DNA from: Algoriphagus iocasae
GTDB lineage: Bacteria > Bacteroidota > Bacteroidia > Cytophagales > Cyclobacteriaceae
Reading direction: 5' to 3'
Assembly: GCF_014206875.1 (NCBI RefSeq)
Contig: NZ_JACIJO010000005.1
Coordinates: 1 to 64,000, forward strand
Length of the DNA: 64,000 nucleotides
Every line of letters starts with the position of its first letter. The first letter of the stretch is position 1. The position numbers and the translations under genes were made by a program. Under the pieces are notes generated by a model. The model searched no databases and was not told the origin of the DNA. It saw only the letters and a program-made list of their open reading frames with translations. This document shows, piece by piece, positions 56,538 to 64,000 of this stretch.

Positions 56538-57557
56538 TTACAACAAATCAAATCCTTTTCGCATCGCGAAACTCTCTCTGATCCATGCAGCTAACCTTGC
56601 ACTTTGGGCAAAATCCAAGGTTTGTTGACCATCGGAATAAGCTTTCTCTGGTGTTTCATGTGATTCATAGATTATCCCATCTGCTCCAGACATCACACCA
56701 GCCAAAGCCATCTGTGGCACATAAGCACGAATACCTATCCCATGAGAAGGATCCACAATCACCGGCAAATGAGATTTTGCTTTCAAAATCGGGATTGCAT
56801 TCAAATCCAAAGTATTTCTGGAAGCTCTTTCGTAAGTTCTGATTCCTCTTTCGCAAAGAATCAATTTCTCATTTCCTCCAGAAAAAACGTACTCTGCAGA
56901 TTGTAAAAGCTCTTCTATCGTTCCCGATATTCCTCGCTTTATCATCACGGCTTTGTCCACTTTACCCAATTCATCAAGCAAGTTGAAATTTTGAGAATTT
57001 CTAGCACCTACTTGATATACGTCCACATATGGATACATCTCCTCGATCTGAGAAGTTTGCATCACTTCAGTCACAATCTTAATGCCTGCTTCACTGGCAA
57101 TTTGATACCAAAGCTTCAAACCTTCCAGTCCTAATCCTCTGAAAGCATAAGGACTACTTCTTGGTTTAAACACACCCCCACGCATCATCTTGATGTCATT
57201 TTCTACACAGTGCGCCACCACTGCGCGAATTTGCTCCTCTGATTCTATAGAGCAAGGCCCAGTGATAACCGCCATCTCACCATCTTTGATAAAGATGTTG
57301 TCTCCCAAATCGATGGACGTTGGTTTTGCCTTCCATTTTTTAGAGACCAACTTGTACTCATCAGAAACAATATGGATATCGACGATGCCATCCATTTGAC
57401 CGATCTTTCGGATATCAAAATCCTTTTTACCGATACCGATTAGATAGTCGCCCAGCTGGGTTTTTACTTCGGTAGTTTTATAGCCGATTCCGTTGACCTC
57501 ACGGATCAATTTATCTTTTTGGCTTTCGGAAATATCGGGCTGAAGCTGAATAATCAT
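56538..57557 (-). CDS. aroF: 3-deoxy-7-phosphoheptulonate synthase (DAHP synthase)
   Basis: First step of the shikimate pathway: condenses phosphoenolpyruvate with erythrose-4-phosphate. 339 residues, type I-beta. An N-terminal ferredoxin-like regulatory domain (about 1-70) precedes the barrel; GPCSIESEEQI, MMRGGVFKPRSSPYAF, EVMQTSQIEEM, MIKRGISGTIEE and IVDPSHGIGIR are family signatures with metal- and substrate-binding residues. Its place as the last gene of the trp operon ties chorismate supply to tryptophan need. Confidence 0.97.
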   Translation of the reverse strand: MIIQLQPDISESQKDKLIREVNGIGYKTTEVKTQLGDYLIGIGKKDFDIRKIGQMDGIVDIHIVSDEYKLVSKKWKAKPTSIDLGDNIFIKDGEMAVITGPCSIESEEQIRAVVAHCVENDIKMMRGGVFKPRSSPYAFRGLGLEGLKLWYQIASEAGIKIVTEVMQTSQIEEMYPYVDVYQVGARNSQNFNLLDELGKVDKAVMIKRGISGTIEELLQSAEYVFSGGNEKLILCERGIRTYERASRNTLDLNAIPILKAKSHLPVIVDPSHGIGIRAYVPQMALAGVMSGADGIIYESHETPEKAYSDGQQTLDFAQSARLAAWIRESFAMRKGFDLL

Positions 57558-57643
57558 GGTGATTTACGAATTATGAAATACGAAGTACGAAACTTCGGAT
57601 TGATAAATTATTTATTAGAAAATGAGATAAAGTGGCTTATTTT

Positions 57644-58417
57644 TTATTCAACAACACTTTTTAAATATTTCTGAATATCCTCATTTAAATTCTTGGAGCC
57701 TTTTACTGTCTTGATAAAAGCAGAACCGATAATTGCCCCATTGCTATATTCTGAAGCTTTGGAGAAGGTCTCAGCATCTGAAATCCCAAAACCTATCAAT
57801 CTTGGGTTTTTCAAATTCATGGCTTTTACTCTTTCGAAATAGGCTATTTGCTCCTCCGAAATACCTGCTTTAGCGCCAGTAATACTATGGGAGGAAACCA
57901 TGTAGATAAAGCCGTTGGTGTTTTGGTCAATTTCACGAATCCTTTTCTCTGAAGTTTGGGGAGAAATCAAGAAGGTATTCACCAAACCATATTCCTCAAA
58001 CAGCGCTTTATAATCATCTATAAATTGCTGCATTGGTAAATCAGGAAGAATTAGTCCATCCACACCCACTTCTTTGCATTTCTTGCAAAACTCCTCCATT
58101 CCATATTGCATAATTGGATTTAAATAGCCCATCATAACTACAGGAATACGGATTTTGGCTCGGAAACCTTTGAGTTGTTCGAAGATCTTTTTCAGCGAAA
58201 TACCATTTTCCAATGCAATCATGTTGCTATCCTGAATGGTCGGACCATCTGCTACAGGATCAGAATAAGGAACTCCAATCTCAATGATATCAGCACCACC
58301 TGCTTGGATCGCTTCCATGATTTCCATCGTACTTTCCAGCTCTGGAAAACCAGCTGTGAAATAGATAGAGAGAACACGCTCCTTTTTGGTATTAAATAAT
58401 GTATGTATTCGGTTCAT
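57644..58417 (-). CDS. trpA: Tryptophan synthase alpha subunit
   Basis: Cleaves indole-3-glycerol phosphate to indole and glyceraldehyde-3-phosphate. 257 residues. The catalytic Glu46 and Asp57 (IIEIGVPYSDPVADGPTI) are in place; GFGISDAE and IIGSAFI hold the phosphate. It follows trpB by 89 bp and precedes aroF by 86 bp, both longer than the other joins in the operon. Confidence 0.98.
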   Translation of the reverse strand: MNRIHTLFNTKKERVLSIYFTAGFPELESTMEIMEAIQAGGADIIEIGVPYSDPVADGPTIQDSNMIALENGISLKKIFEQLKGFRAKIRIPVVMMGYLNPIMQYGMEEFCKKCKEVGVDGLILPDLPMQQFIDDYKALFEEYGLVNTFLISPQTSEKRIREIDQNTNGFIYMVSSHSITGAKAGISEEQIAYFERVKAMNLKNPRLIGFGISDAETFSKASEYSNGAIIGSAFIKTVKGSKNLNEDIQKYLKSVVE

Positions 58418-58437
58418 TTATGTTCTTTTTTTAACGG

Positions 58438-58505
58438 ACCGATGTTAGGTGAACGATGACCGGTGTTAAATACACACATCTGACATCAAACATCTCACAT
58501 CTGAC
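58438..58505. repeat. Low-complexity hairpin between trpB and trpA
   Basis: GATGT/ACATC words alternate: CGATGTTAGGTGAACGATGA on the left (58440 region) and ACATCTGACATCAAACATCT on the right (58476 region), which can pair in several registers. It resembles the other simple-sequence palindromes in this operon. Low certainty as a defined element. Confidence 0.4.
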
Positions 58506-58506
58506 T

Positions 58507-59685
58507 TTAATATTTACCCCATTTAATATAAGTCTCCAGATCTTTGTCTCCTCGACCGGAAAGATTCACCACTATGATATCATCTTTGGAATATTCGATC
58601 AAGTTCAATGCGTACAAAGCATGTGCAGATTCGATGGCTGGGATAATCCCTTCCAACTTACTTAACTCCACTCCTGCAGCCATTGCATCTTTATCCTCTA
58701 CTGCGACAAATTCTCCTCTTCCCACATCAAACAAATGAGCATGAACCGGTCCGATTCCAGGATAATCCAAACCTGCAGAAATAGAATGCGGCTCTACTAC
58801 TTGCCCATCTTCTGTTTGCATCAAAATCGTTTTTGAACCATGCAAAATCCCGGGAGTTCCTTTTGCTGTGGTCGCGGCAGTTTTCCCTGAATTCACTCCT
58901 AATCCTCCAGCTTCAGCAGCCACTAATCGCACTTCAGGAGTATTATAATAATGATAAAATGCTCCAGCAGCATTCGAACCTCCGCCCACACAGGCAATCA
59001 CGATATCTGGATTTTCTCTCCCTTCTTTTTCTTTTAGCTGCCATTTGATCTCCTCCGATATCACGGACTGAAATCTAGCCACCATTTCCGGGTAAGGATG
59101 TGGACCAACCACAGAACCAATGATATAATGAGTATCCACTGGATTATTGATCCATGCACGCATGGCCTCGTTAGTTGCATCTTTTAGCGTTTTGGAACCC
59201 GAAGTTGCCGGAACAACTGTTGCTCCCAGAATCTTCATCCGCTCTACATTAGGATGCTGACGAGCAATATCAATTTCCCCCATGTACACCGTACATTCCA
59301 TTCCCATCAATGCACAAACTGTAGCAGTTGCTACACCATGTTGCCCAGCACCAGTTTCAGCAATAATCCGCTTTTTACCCAGCTTCTTTGCCAAAATAAT
59401 CTGTCCAATGGTGTTGTTTACTTTATGTGCTCCAGTATGGCAAAGATCCTCGCGTTTCAAGTAAACTTTAGCTCCATACTTTTCGGAAAGTCTAGAAGCA
59501 AAATACAAAGGAGTTGGTCTGCCTACATAGTCTTTCAACAATCCTCTGAACTCATCCTGAAATTCCTTCGAAGCCATGATTGCTTCGTAGTTTTCTCTCA
59601 GTTCCTCGACATTTGGGTGCAACATTTCGGGGATATAAGCCCCTCCAAACTTGCCATAAAAACCCTTTTCATCAACTTTGATCAT
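58507..59685 (-). CDS. trpB: Tryptophan synthase beta subunit
   Basis: PLP enzyme joining indole and serine to tryptophan. 392 residues. Lys88 ([11 protein letters not shown]) binds the cofactor, and [13 protein letters not shown] is the phosphate loop. The Glu in [13 protein letters not shown] is the catalytic acid. Its start overlaps the trpF stop by 14 bp, so translation is coupled. Confidence 0.98.
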   Translation of the reverse strand: MIKVDEKGFYGKFGGAYIPEMLHPNVEELRENYEAIMASKEFQDEFRGLLKDYVGRPTPLYFASRLSEKYGAKVYLKREDLCHTGAHKVNNTIGQIILAKKLGKKRIIAETGAGQHGVATATVCALMGMECTVYMGEIDIARQHPNVERMKILGATVVPATSGSKTLKDATNEAMRAWINNPVDTHYIIGSVVGPHPYPEMVARFQSVISEEIKWQLKEKEGRENPDIVIACVGGGSNAAGAFYHYYNTPEVRLVAAEAGGLGVNSGKTAATTAKGTPGILHGSKTILMQTEDGQVVEPHSISAGLDYPGIGPVHAHLFDVGRGEFVAVEDKDAMAAGVELSKLEGIIPAIESAHALYALNLIEYSKDDIIVVNLSGRGDKDLETYIKWGKY

Positions 59686-60343
59686 CTCTTGTTGTTTTTT
59701 CTGTTGCCGGTAATTCCTTCTCGAGCAACCTGTTTTTAAAACTCTTCAGTTTTTCAATATTTTTTAATCCGGGAGCATCTTCAAACTTTGAATTCAAATC
59801 TATTCCCTTCAATTGAGGCATCTCTTTTTCAAGTCGAATCAGTTCTTCTACAGAATCCTCATCCAATCCTCCACTTAGAATAAATGGAACTTCAAAGGGG
59901 TAACTTTTTAAAATTTCCCAGTTGAATTTCTTCCCTGAACCCCCGTGATTTTTTGTGGCCGTATCAAATAAAAAACACTCTACCAAGCCCACATAATCTC
60001 TCAAACTTTCCCAATCAATGCTATCTCCCACAGAGACAACTTTCCAAAGTTTTTTATTGCTTTTCAGTTTAAGTTCTCTGACGAAAGTAGGACTTTCACT
60101 TCCATGAAGTTGTACCGCTGCAAGATTAAACTCATCGATTTTCGAAAGTATAAACTCCAATGATTCATTGACAAATACGCCGACTTTTGGCAATGCCACA
60201 TTCTTCAATTCACTTACTCTATCCTTAGAAACAAAGCGTGGGGATTTCTCATAAAAGATCAAACCCATCCAATCTGGTTTGATTTCTACTTCCAAAGCCC
60301 GAATATTTTCCGGCTCTCGCATTCCACAAACTTTAATTTTCAT
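59672..60343 (-). CDS. trpF: Phosphoribosylanthranilate isomerase
   Basis: Amadori rearrangement of PRA to CdRP. 223 residues, a small barrel. KVCGM (Cys5-x3 region, [10 protein letters not shown]) supplies the catalytic Cys, and the Asp lies in [29 protein letters not shown] is the phosphate loop. It shares one base with trpC and overlaps trpB by 14 bp. Confidence 0.97.
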   Translation of the reverse strand: MKIKVCGMREPENIRALEVEIKPDWMGLIFYEKSPRFVSKDRVSELKNVALPKVGVFVNESLEFILSKIDEFNLAAVQLHGSESPTFVRELKLKSNKKLWKVVSVGDSIDWESLRDYVGLVECFLFDTATKNHGGSGKKFNWEILKSYPFEVPFILSGGLDEDSVEELIRLEKEMPQLKGIDLNSKFEDAPGLKNIEKLKSFKNRLLEKELPATEKTTRDDQS

Positions 60344-61164
60344 CAGGCTTTATCTAAAGCAGTTTCCTTGGCAAGAAGTTTTCGATACTCTTTAATAAAT
60401 GTATAAGCTGCCTGCTCTGGGCGGGAGGACTTCATGAAATTCTCTCCTATTAAGAATCCATCAAATCCAGCTTTTTTTAGTGAAACCAATGTCTCTGGCT
60501 TTGAAATCCCACTCTCGGAGATTTTCAAAAAAGAAGAAGGAATTCTGTCTACGAGTTCCATAGAGGTATCCAGAGAAACATCAAAGGTTTTCAGATTTCG
60601 GTTGTTTACTCCTACCAAATCCAAATCATCACAAAGGCTACGATCCAGTTCTTCACCGTCATGAACTTCCATCAAAACCTCCAATCCAATACTTTTGGCA
60701 AATGCAGCAAGCTCTTTCAATCTAGCAGGTTCCAAAGCGGCTGCAATCAATAGAATACAATCAGCACCGATGGATTTAGCCTCCAAAATTTGGTATTCAT
60801 CCACGATAAAATCCTTACGGAGAATTGGGCAATAATTGAATTTTCGAGCAGTTTTCAAGTCCTCGTTGGAACCTCCAAAGAAATCCTTGTCCGTCAAAAT
60901 GGATAAAGCCGAGGCTCCAGCTTGCATGTAACCAATACTTACGCTTTCTACCGATGCAGCACCATTGATCATTCCTTTGGAAGGAGACTTTCTCTTGAAT
61001 TCTGAAATGATACCTGATTTTTCTGGATCAGTCACATATCTTTTCATGGACACTACTTTTCCTTCAAAAAAGATGCTCTTTTCCAAAAGCTTCACAGGTA
61101 CCAAACTGCTCTTTTCAGCAACTTCAATATGCTTTTGAGCGATAATTTTATCTAATATATTCAT
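60343..61164 (-). CDS. trpC: Indole-3-glycerol phosphate synthase
   Basis: Ring closure of CdRP to indole-3-glycerol phosphate. 273 residues. ISEFKRKSPSKGMI provides the catalytic Lys pair, ILRKDFIVDEYQI the second Lys, and GVNNRNLKTFDV and SESGISKPE the substrate site. It stands as a separate gene, not fused to trpF, and begins 6 bp after trpD. Confidence 0.98.
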   Translation of the reverse strand: MNILDKIIAQKHIEVAEKSSLVPVKLLEKSIFFEGKVVSMKRYVTDPEKSGIISEFKRKSPSKGMINGAASVESVSIGYMQAGASALSILTDKDFFGGSNEDLKTARKFNYCPILRKDFIVDEYQILEAKSIGADCILLIAAALEPARLKELAAFAKSIGLEVLMEVHDGEELDRSLCDDLDLVGVNNRNLKTFDVSLDTSMELVDRIPSSFLKISESGISKPETLVSLKKAGFDGFLIGENFMKSSRPEQAAYTFIKEYRKLLAKETALDKA

Positions 61165-61170
61165 GTGATT

Positions 61171-62181
61171 TTAAGCTAAAGAAACAGTTGTTTTAGGATT
61201 AACCAGACCTTCGAACACGTCCAATGCTTTGCCGGAAAGTAAAACCTCTTCAGCTTTTGCAATAGCATCAGGGAAAGTCATTCCTTCCTGAGCAGTAACC
61301 AAAGCTGCTGCAGAATTGGCTAACACCACTTGATTTTGGCTTTTGGTACCTTTTCCTTTCAGAATATTCTCGAAAATCTTTGCTGACTCTTCAATCGTTT
61401 CACCACCTAAGATTGACTCTGCTTTTAAAGTTGATAATCCAATATTCTCAGGAGTCAACACTCGCTCTCCATGGTTGGAAATCATCTTAAATGGCCCTGT
61501 CAAGGAGATTTCATCATACCCGTCCAAAGCATGAAGGATGGAAAATCTTCCCTCCATATTTTGATAGAGATATCCATAAAGTCTAGCAAGCTCGAGGCTG
61601 AACACCCCTACCAATTGTTTGTTTGGAAAACTTGGGTTTACCATCGGACCGAGCATATTAAAAAAGGTTTTCACCCCTAGTTCTTTTCTGATCGGTGCTA
61701 CATTTTTCATGGCTGGGTGAAACAATGGAGCGTGAAGGAAACAAATCCCGACATCATCCAGACTTCTTCTTATTTTATCGATATCGCTTGTGAATTCATA
61801 CCCGAAATAGGCAAGAAGATTAGAGGAACCGCAAATGGATGAAACCCCACTATTGCCATGCTTGGCTACATTCTGCCCAGCTCCTGCCACAATAAATGAG
61901 GATAAAGTGGAAATATTGAAAGTATCTTTCCCATCTCCGCCTGTTCCACAAAGATCCATGGCATCGTATTCCTCTATTTCTACAGGCACACAAAGCTCCA
62001 ACATTGCCTCTCTAAATCCAGACAACTCTTCTACAGTAATACTTCTCATCAGATAAACTGTCATAAATGCAGCGATCTGACTTGTATTGTAATTGCCAGA
62101 GGCAAGATTTTTCAACACTTCCTTTGCTTCTTCTTTGCTTAGAGTTTTATGAGCAATCAGGTGATTTATTATTTCTTTCAT
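61171..62181 (-). CDS. trpD: Anthranilate phosphoribosyltransferase
   Basis: Transfers phosphoribose from PRPP to anthranilate. 336 residues. DLCGTGGDGKDTFNISTLSS holds the PRPP loop (about 76-95), KHGNSGVSSICGSSN the second loop, and LGVKTFFNMLGPMVNP the anthranilate site. It lies 30 bp after trpG. Not fused to trpG. Confidence 0.98.
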   Translation of the reverse strand: MKEIINHLIAHKTLSKEEAKEVLKNLASGNYNTSQIAAFMTVYLMRSITVEELSGFREAMLELCVPVEIEEYDAMDLCGTGGDGKDTFNISTLSSFIVAGAGQNVAKHGNSGVSSICGSSNLLAYFGYEFTSDIDKIRRSLDDVGICFLHAPLFHPAMKNVAPIRKELGVKTFFNMLGPMVNPSFPNKQLVGVFSLELARLYGYLYQNMEGRFSILHALDGYDEISLTGPFKMISNHGERVLTPENIGLSTLKAESILGGETIEESAKIFENILKGKGTKSQNQVVLANSAAALVTAQEGMTFPDAIAKAEEVLLSGKALDVFEGLVNPKTTVSLA

Positions 62182-62211
62182 GATTGGGTTGGATTAAGGG
62201 TTTACGAATGG

Positions 62212-62781
62212 CTACACATTCTCCAGCCAGTTGCGAATGATTTGAACTCCATTTTCTGTAAGAATACTTTCCGGGTGAAACTGAAGCCCTCTTACATCGA
62301 ATGATTTATGTTTAACTCCCATGATTTGGTTGTCGGGAGTTCTAGCAATTACCTCTAGGTCAGACGAAAGGGTGGATTCGTCAATAACCCAAGAATGGTA
62401 TCTACCGATATTAAATGTATCTGGAACCTCTTTAAAAAGCAAGTCTCGATCTACTCTGACAACGGATGCCACACCATGTAAAACCTCTGAAAGATTGATC
62501 AGACTTCCCCCGAAGGCTTCTCCAATTGCTTGATGACCTAGGCAAACTCCTAAAATGGACTTGTCAGCGGCATATTTTTTAATCAATTCCGGCATGATAC
62601 CAGCATCCTCAGGAACACCTGGTCCCGGAGAAAGCAGGATTTTATCATAATTTGCTACTTCCTCTAAACTTATTTTATCATTCCGGAAAATATCCATCTG
62701 ATCTCCGTATCCCAATTGTCTCACGATATAGACAAGGTTGTAGGTAAAGGAATCGTAATTATCTAGGACTAAGATTTTCAT
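62212..62781 (-). CDS. trpG: Anthranilate synthase component II (glutamine amidotransferase)
   Basis: Feeds ammonia to TrpE. 189 residues from ATG 62781 (MKILVLDNYDSFTYNLVYIV); the frame stays open 32 codons upstream, but those residues are low complexity and derive from the repeat region. The nucleophile Cys80 is in LGVCLGHQAIGEAFGG and the His-Glu pair in LQFHPESILT. It is separated from trpE by the inserted four-helix gene. Confidence 0.97.
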   Translation of the reverse strand: MKILVLDNYDSFTYNLVYIVRQLGYGDQMDIFRNDKISLEEVANYDKILLSPGPGVPEDAGIMPELIKKYAADKSILGVCLGHQAIGEAFGGSLINLSEVLHGVASVVRVDRDLLFKEVPDTFNIGRYHSWVIDESTLSSDLEVIARTPDNQIMGVKHKSFDVRGLQFHPESILTENGVQIIRNWLENV

Positions 62782-62812
62782 CTTTTTTATTTTACTTTTA
62801 AAAGGTTGTGTA

Positions 62813-62839
62813 ATTGAAAGGTTGGAAAATTGAAAAATT
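62813..62839. repeat. Left border repeat of the four-helix cassette
   Basis: 27 bases beginning ATTGAAAGGTTGGAAAATTG. The reverse complement of 63239-63265 matches it at 23 of 27 positions. It starts 12 bases beyond the stop of the four-helix gene. Confidence 0.65.
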
Positions 62840-62851
62840 TCAAAATTTGCT

Positions 62852-63238
62852 TCATTCTTTCTTTTTCTTTTTTTCAAATTCCTTTAAATAGGTAATAAAC
62901 CCTTTTAGTTCACTGGATATCTGAATCAGTTCGATATACAAAGACTCGTAATCTTGCTTGGAGATTTTATTTGAACCATATGTTAAAAACAATTGGCTTC
63001 TCAATTCACCTGCAGAACCTTTTGCTATCGCTAAGTACTTAATAAACTGTCTATTGCTATTGTATTCAAACCCCTCAGCTATATTGTTAGATATTGAAAT
63101 TGCTGCACCTATCAATTGATCTTTAGCTCGGTAATCTTTTGCCAAGAGATTAGTTTCAACTAATTCATAAATTTTCAAGCCAATTTCGATAGCATCCTTC
63201 CAAACTTTTAGATCTTCAAACCGCTCAACTTTTGCCAT
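62852..63238 (-). CDS. Four-helix-bundle protein (23S rRNA intervening-sequence/Avd-like)
   Basis: 128 residues, all helical, of the family first seen in 23S rRNA intervening sequences (TIGR02436). Conserved parts are FEDLKVWKDAIEIGLKIYEL (6-25), KDQLIGAAISISNNIAEGFE (about 59-78) and FIKYLAIAKGSAGELRSQL (about 85-103); a Lys-rich tail ends it. Similar four-helix proteins serve as Avd accessory proteins of diversity-generating retroelements, which bind nucleic acid; no reverse transcriptase or template repeat is near. It is placed inside the trp operon between trpE and trpG and is framed by inverted repeats, the upstream one directly touching its start codon. A mobile or parasitic origin is inference. 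Confidence 0.9.
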   Translation of the reverse strand: MAKVERFEDLKVWKDAIEIGLKIYELVETNLLAKDYRAKDQLIGAAISISNNIAEGFEYNSNRQFIKYLAIAKGSAGELRSQLFLTYGSNKISKQDYESLYIELIQISSELKGFITYLKEFEKKKKKE

Positions 63239-63265
63239 AATTTTCCAATTTTTAAACTTTTCAAT
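63239..63265. repeat. Right border repeat of the four-helix cassette
   Basis: 27 bases beginning AATTTTCCAATTTTTAAACT, the inverted partner of 62813-62839 (23 of 27). It abuts the ATG of the four-helix gene, so it also has to supply that gene's ribosome-binding region; 7 bases separate it from the trpE stop. Confidence 0.65.
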
Positions 63266-63272
63266 TTTTAAA

Positions 63273-64000
63273 TTATATAGCTTCCGCAGCTCTTAAGGCT
63301 ACTCTCAGTGCTTCCAGTTTATTGGAAACTTCCTGCAACTCAGATGGAATAGAAGATTTGGCGACAACTCCTGCTCCAGCTTGGAACCTCAGTTGATTAT
63401 TTTCTGATACAAAGGATCGAATCAAAATGGCATGGTTGAAATCTCCATTAAACCCTAAATACCCGATAGCTCCACCATAAAATTCTCTTGAGGTATTTTC
63501 GAGCTCATCAATCAATTCCATCGCTCTATATTTCGGCGCACCAGAAAGAGTTCCTGCCGGGAATGTATCTGCAACCAGTTGAAGGGGGTTAGCTCCAGGT
63601 TGTAATTCACCAGTAACTTTTGACACAAGGTGGATCACATGAGAGTAATATTGGATTTCTTTAAATACCTCCACGTTTACATGGACAGAAGATCTGGAAA
63701 GGTCATTTCTTGCCAAATCCACCAACATCACATGCTCTGAATTTTCTTTGGGATCATCGTAAAGTTTACGGGCCAAAACCGCATCTTCCTGATCATTTCC
63801 CGTTCTTCTAAAAGTACCTGCAATAGGATAAATAGTGGCCTTTTTATTTTTCACAACAATTTGTGCCTCAGGCGAACTTCCAAAAACTTTGAATGAGCCA
63901 TAATCAAAGTAGAATAAATACGGAGATGGATTCACTGATCGCAATGCGCGATACACATTAAACTCATCGCCTTTAAACTCAGTTTTAAACCTTCTGGAAA
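63273..64000 (-). CDS. trpE: Anthranilate synthase component I, C-terminal part
   Basis: Makes anthranilate from chorismate, with TrpG. Only the last ~240 codons are in the window; the frame is open through base 64000 (RFKTEFKGDEFNVYRALR lies at the edge), so the apparent internal GTG start at 63956 is not real. Visible chorismate-binding motifs: SPYLFYFDYG, GSSPEAQIV, YPIAGTFRRTG, VDLARNDLSR, PAGTLSGAPKYRAMELID and FYGGAIGYLGFNG. It heads the operon trpE-(four-helix)-trpGDCFBA-aroF. Confidence 0.97.
   Translation of the reverse strand, partial: SRRFKTEFKGDEFNVYRALRSVNPSPYLFYFDYGSFKVFGSSPEAQIVVKNKKATIYPIAGTFRRTGNDQEDAVLARKLYDDPKENSEHVMLVDLARNDLSRSSVHVNVEVFKEIQYYSHVIHLVSKVTGELQPGANPLQLVADTFPAGTLSGAPKYRAMELIDELENTSREFYGGAIGYLGFNGDFNHAILIRSFVSENNQLRFQAGAGVVAKSSIPSELQEVSNKLEALRVALRAAEAI

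Noticed and set aside
62782-62877. 32-codon upstream extension of trpG
   Set aside because: The extra residues come from the repeat region, are low complexity, and overlap the four-helix gene; the family start is at 62781.
62852-63238. Diversity-generating retroelement around the Avd-like gene
   Set aside because: No reverse transcriptase and no template/variable repeat pair lie nearby within the window.
63956-63956. Internal GTG start for a short trpE
   Set aside because: The frame continues to the window end with conserved TrpE sequence, so the gene is cut by the edge, not truncated.

Overview
This window is chromosomal DNA of a Bacteroidota bacterium, most likely order Cytophagales (Cyclobacteriaceae, Algoriphagus-like; the genus is inference). 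The signs are a SusC/SusD pair, type IX secretion parts (a PorP/SprF-like protein, a PorE-like protein and a cargo with a gliding-motility C-terminal domain), promoters of the Bacteroidota form TTG-N19-TAnnTTTG, a trpEGDCFBA operon, and moderately AT-rich DNA with short palindromic repeats between genes.

Layout. 1-470: leader and three tandem promoters of an rRNA operon transcribed leftwards, whose 16S gene appears to begin at the window edge. 0.6-8.7 kb (minus): PorP-like protein and its lectin-like type IX cargo, purA, a STAS protein, a Fur-family regulator, a RelA/SpoT enzyme. 8.8-12.4 kb (plus): tRNA-Leu(UAG), then tig-clpP-clpX. 12.4-26.2 kb (minus): GH30 hydrolase, lpxB, queD, SusD/SusC, a 1 kb AT-rich gap, PorE-like protein, queE, acetyltransferase, M20 amidohydrolase. 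26.4-31.1 kb (plus): leuS, then an MNT-HEPN (MntA/HepT) toxin-antitoxin pair coupled to a glycosyltransferase. 31.5-37.4 kb: AraC regulator divergent from aldehyde dehydrogenase and DUF779, then membrane dipeptidase, VIT-family transporter, DUF5995. 37.4-46.2 kb: palindromic repeats, DUF4407 protein, SGNH hydrolase, small beta-barrel, glutaminase, PadR with three tandem paralogous membrane proteins, GH92 mannosidase. 46.4-52.2 kb: typA, a secreted unknown, aldo/keto reductase, Dabb protein, S41 lipoprotein protease. 52.2-64 kb (minus): a block for aromatic amino acids and histidine, read as trpE-(four-helix gene)-trpG-D-C-F-B-A-aroF, then phhA, then hisH-hisA-hisF-hisIE.

How it works together. 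The aromatic block links chorismate supply (AroF) to tryptophan and, through PhhA, phenylalanine to tyrosine; the adjacent his genes carry the second half of histidine synthesis. The PorP-like and PorE-like proteins and the cargo point to type IX export; SusCD, GH30 and GH92 point to glycan use.

The best leads beyond routine annotation are: (a) a four-helix-bundle (Avd/IVS-like) gene inserted between trpE and trpG and bounded by 27-bp imperfect inverted repeats, with a solo copy of the repeat upstream of hisA; (b) a PadR gene with three divergent paralogous four-TM proteins sharing an N-terminal E-(I/L/V)-x-D-H motif; (c) an MNT-HEPN module translationally coupled to a glycosyltransferase; (d) several families of palindromic repeats in the his/trp gaps; and (e) the regular triple rRNA promoter array.
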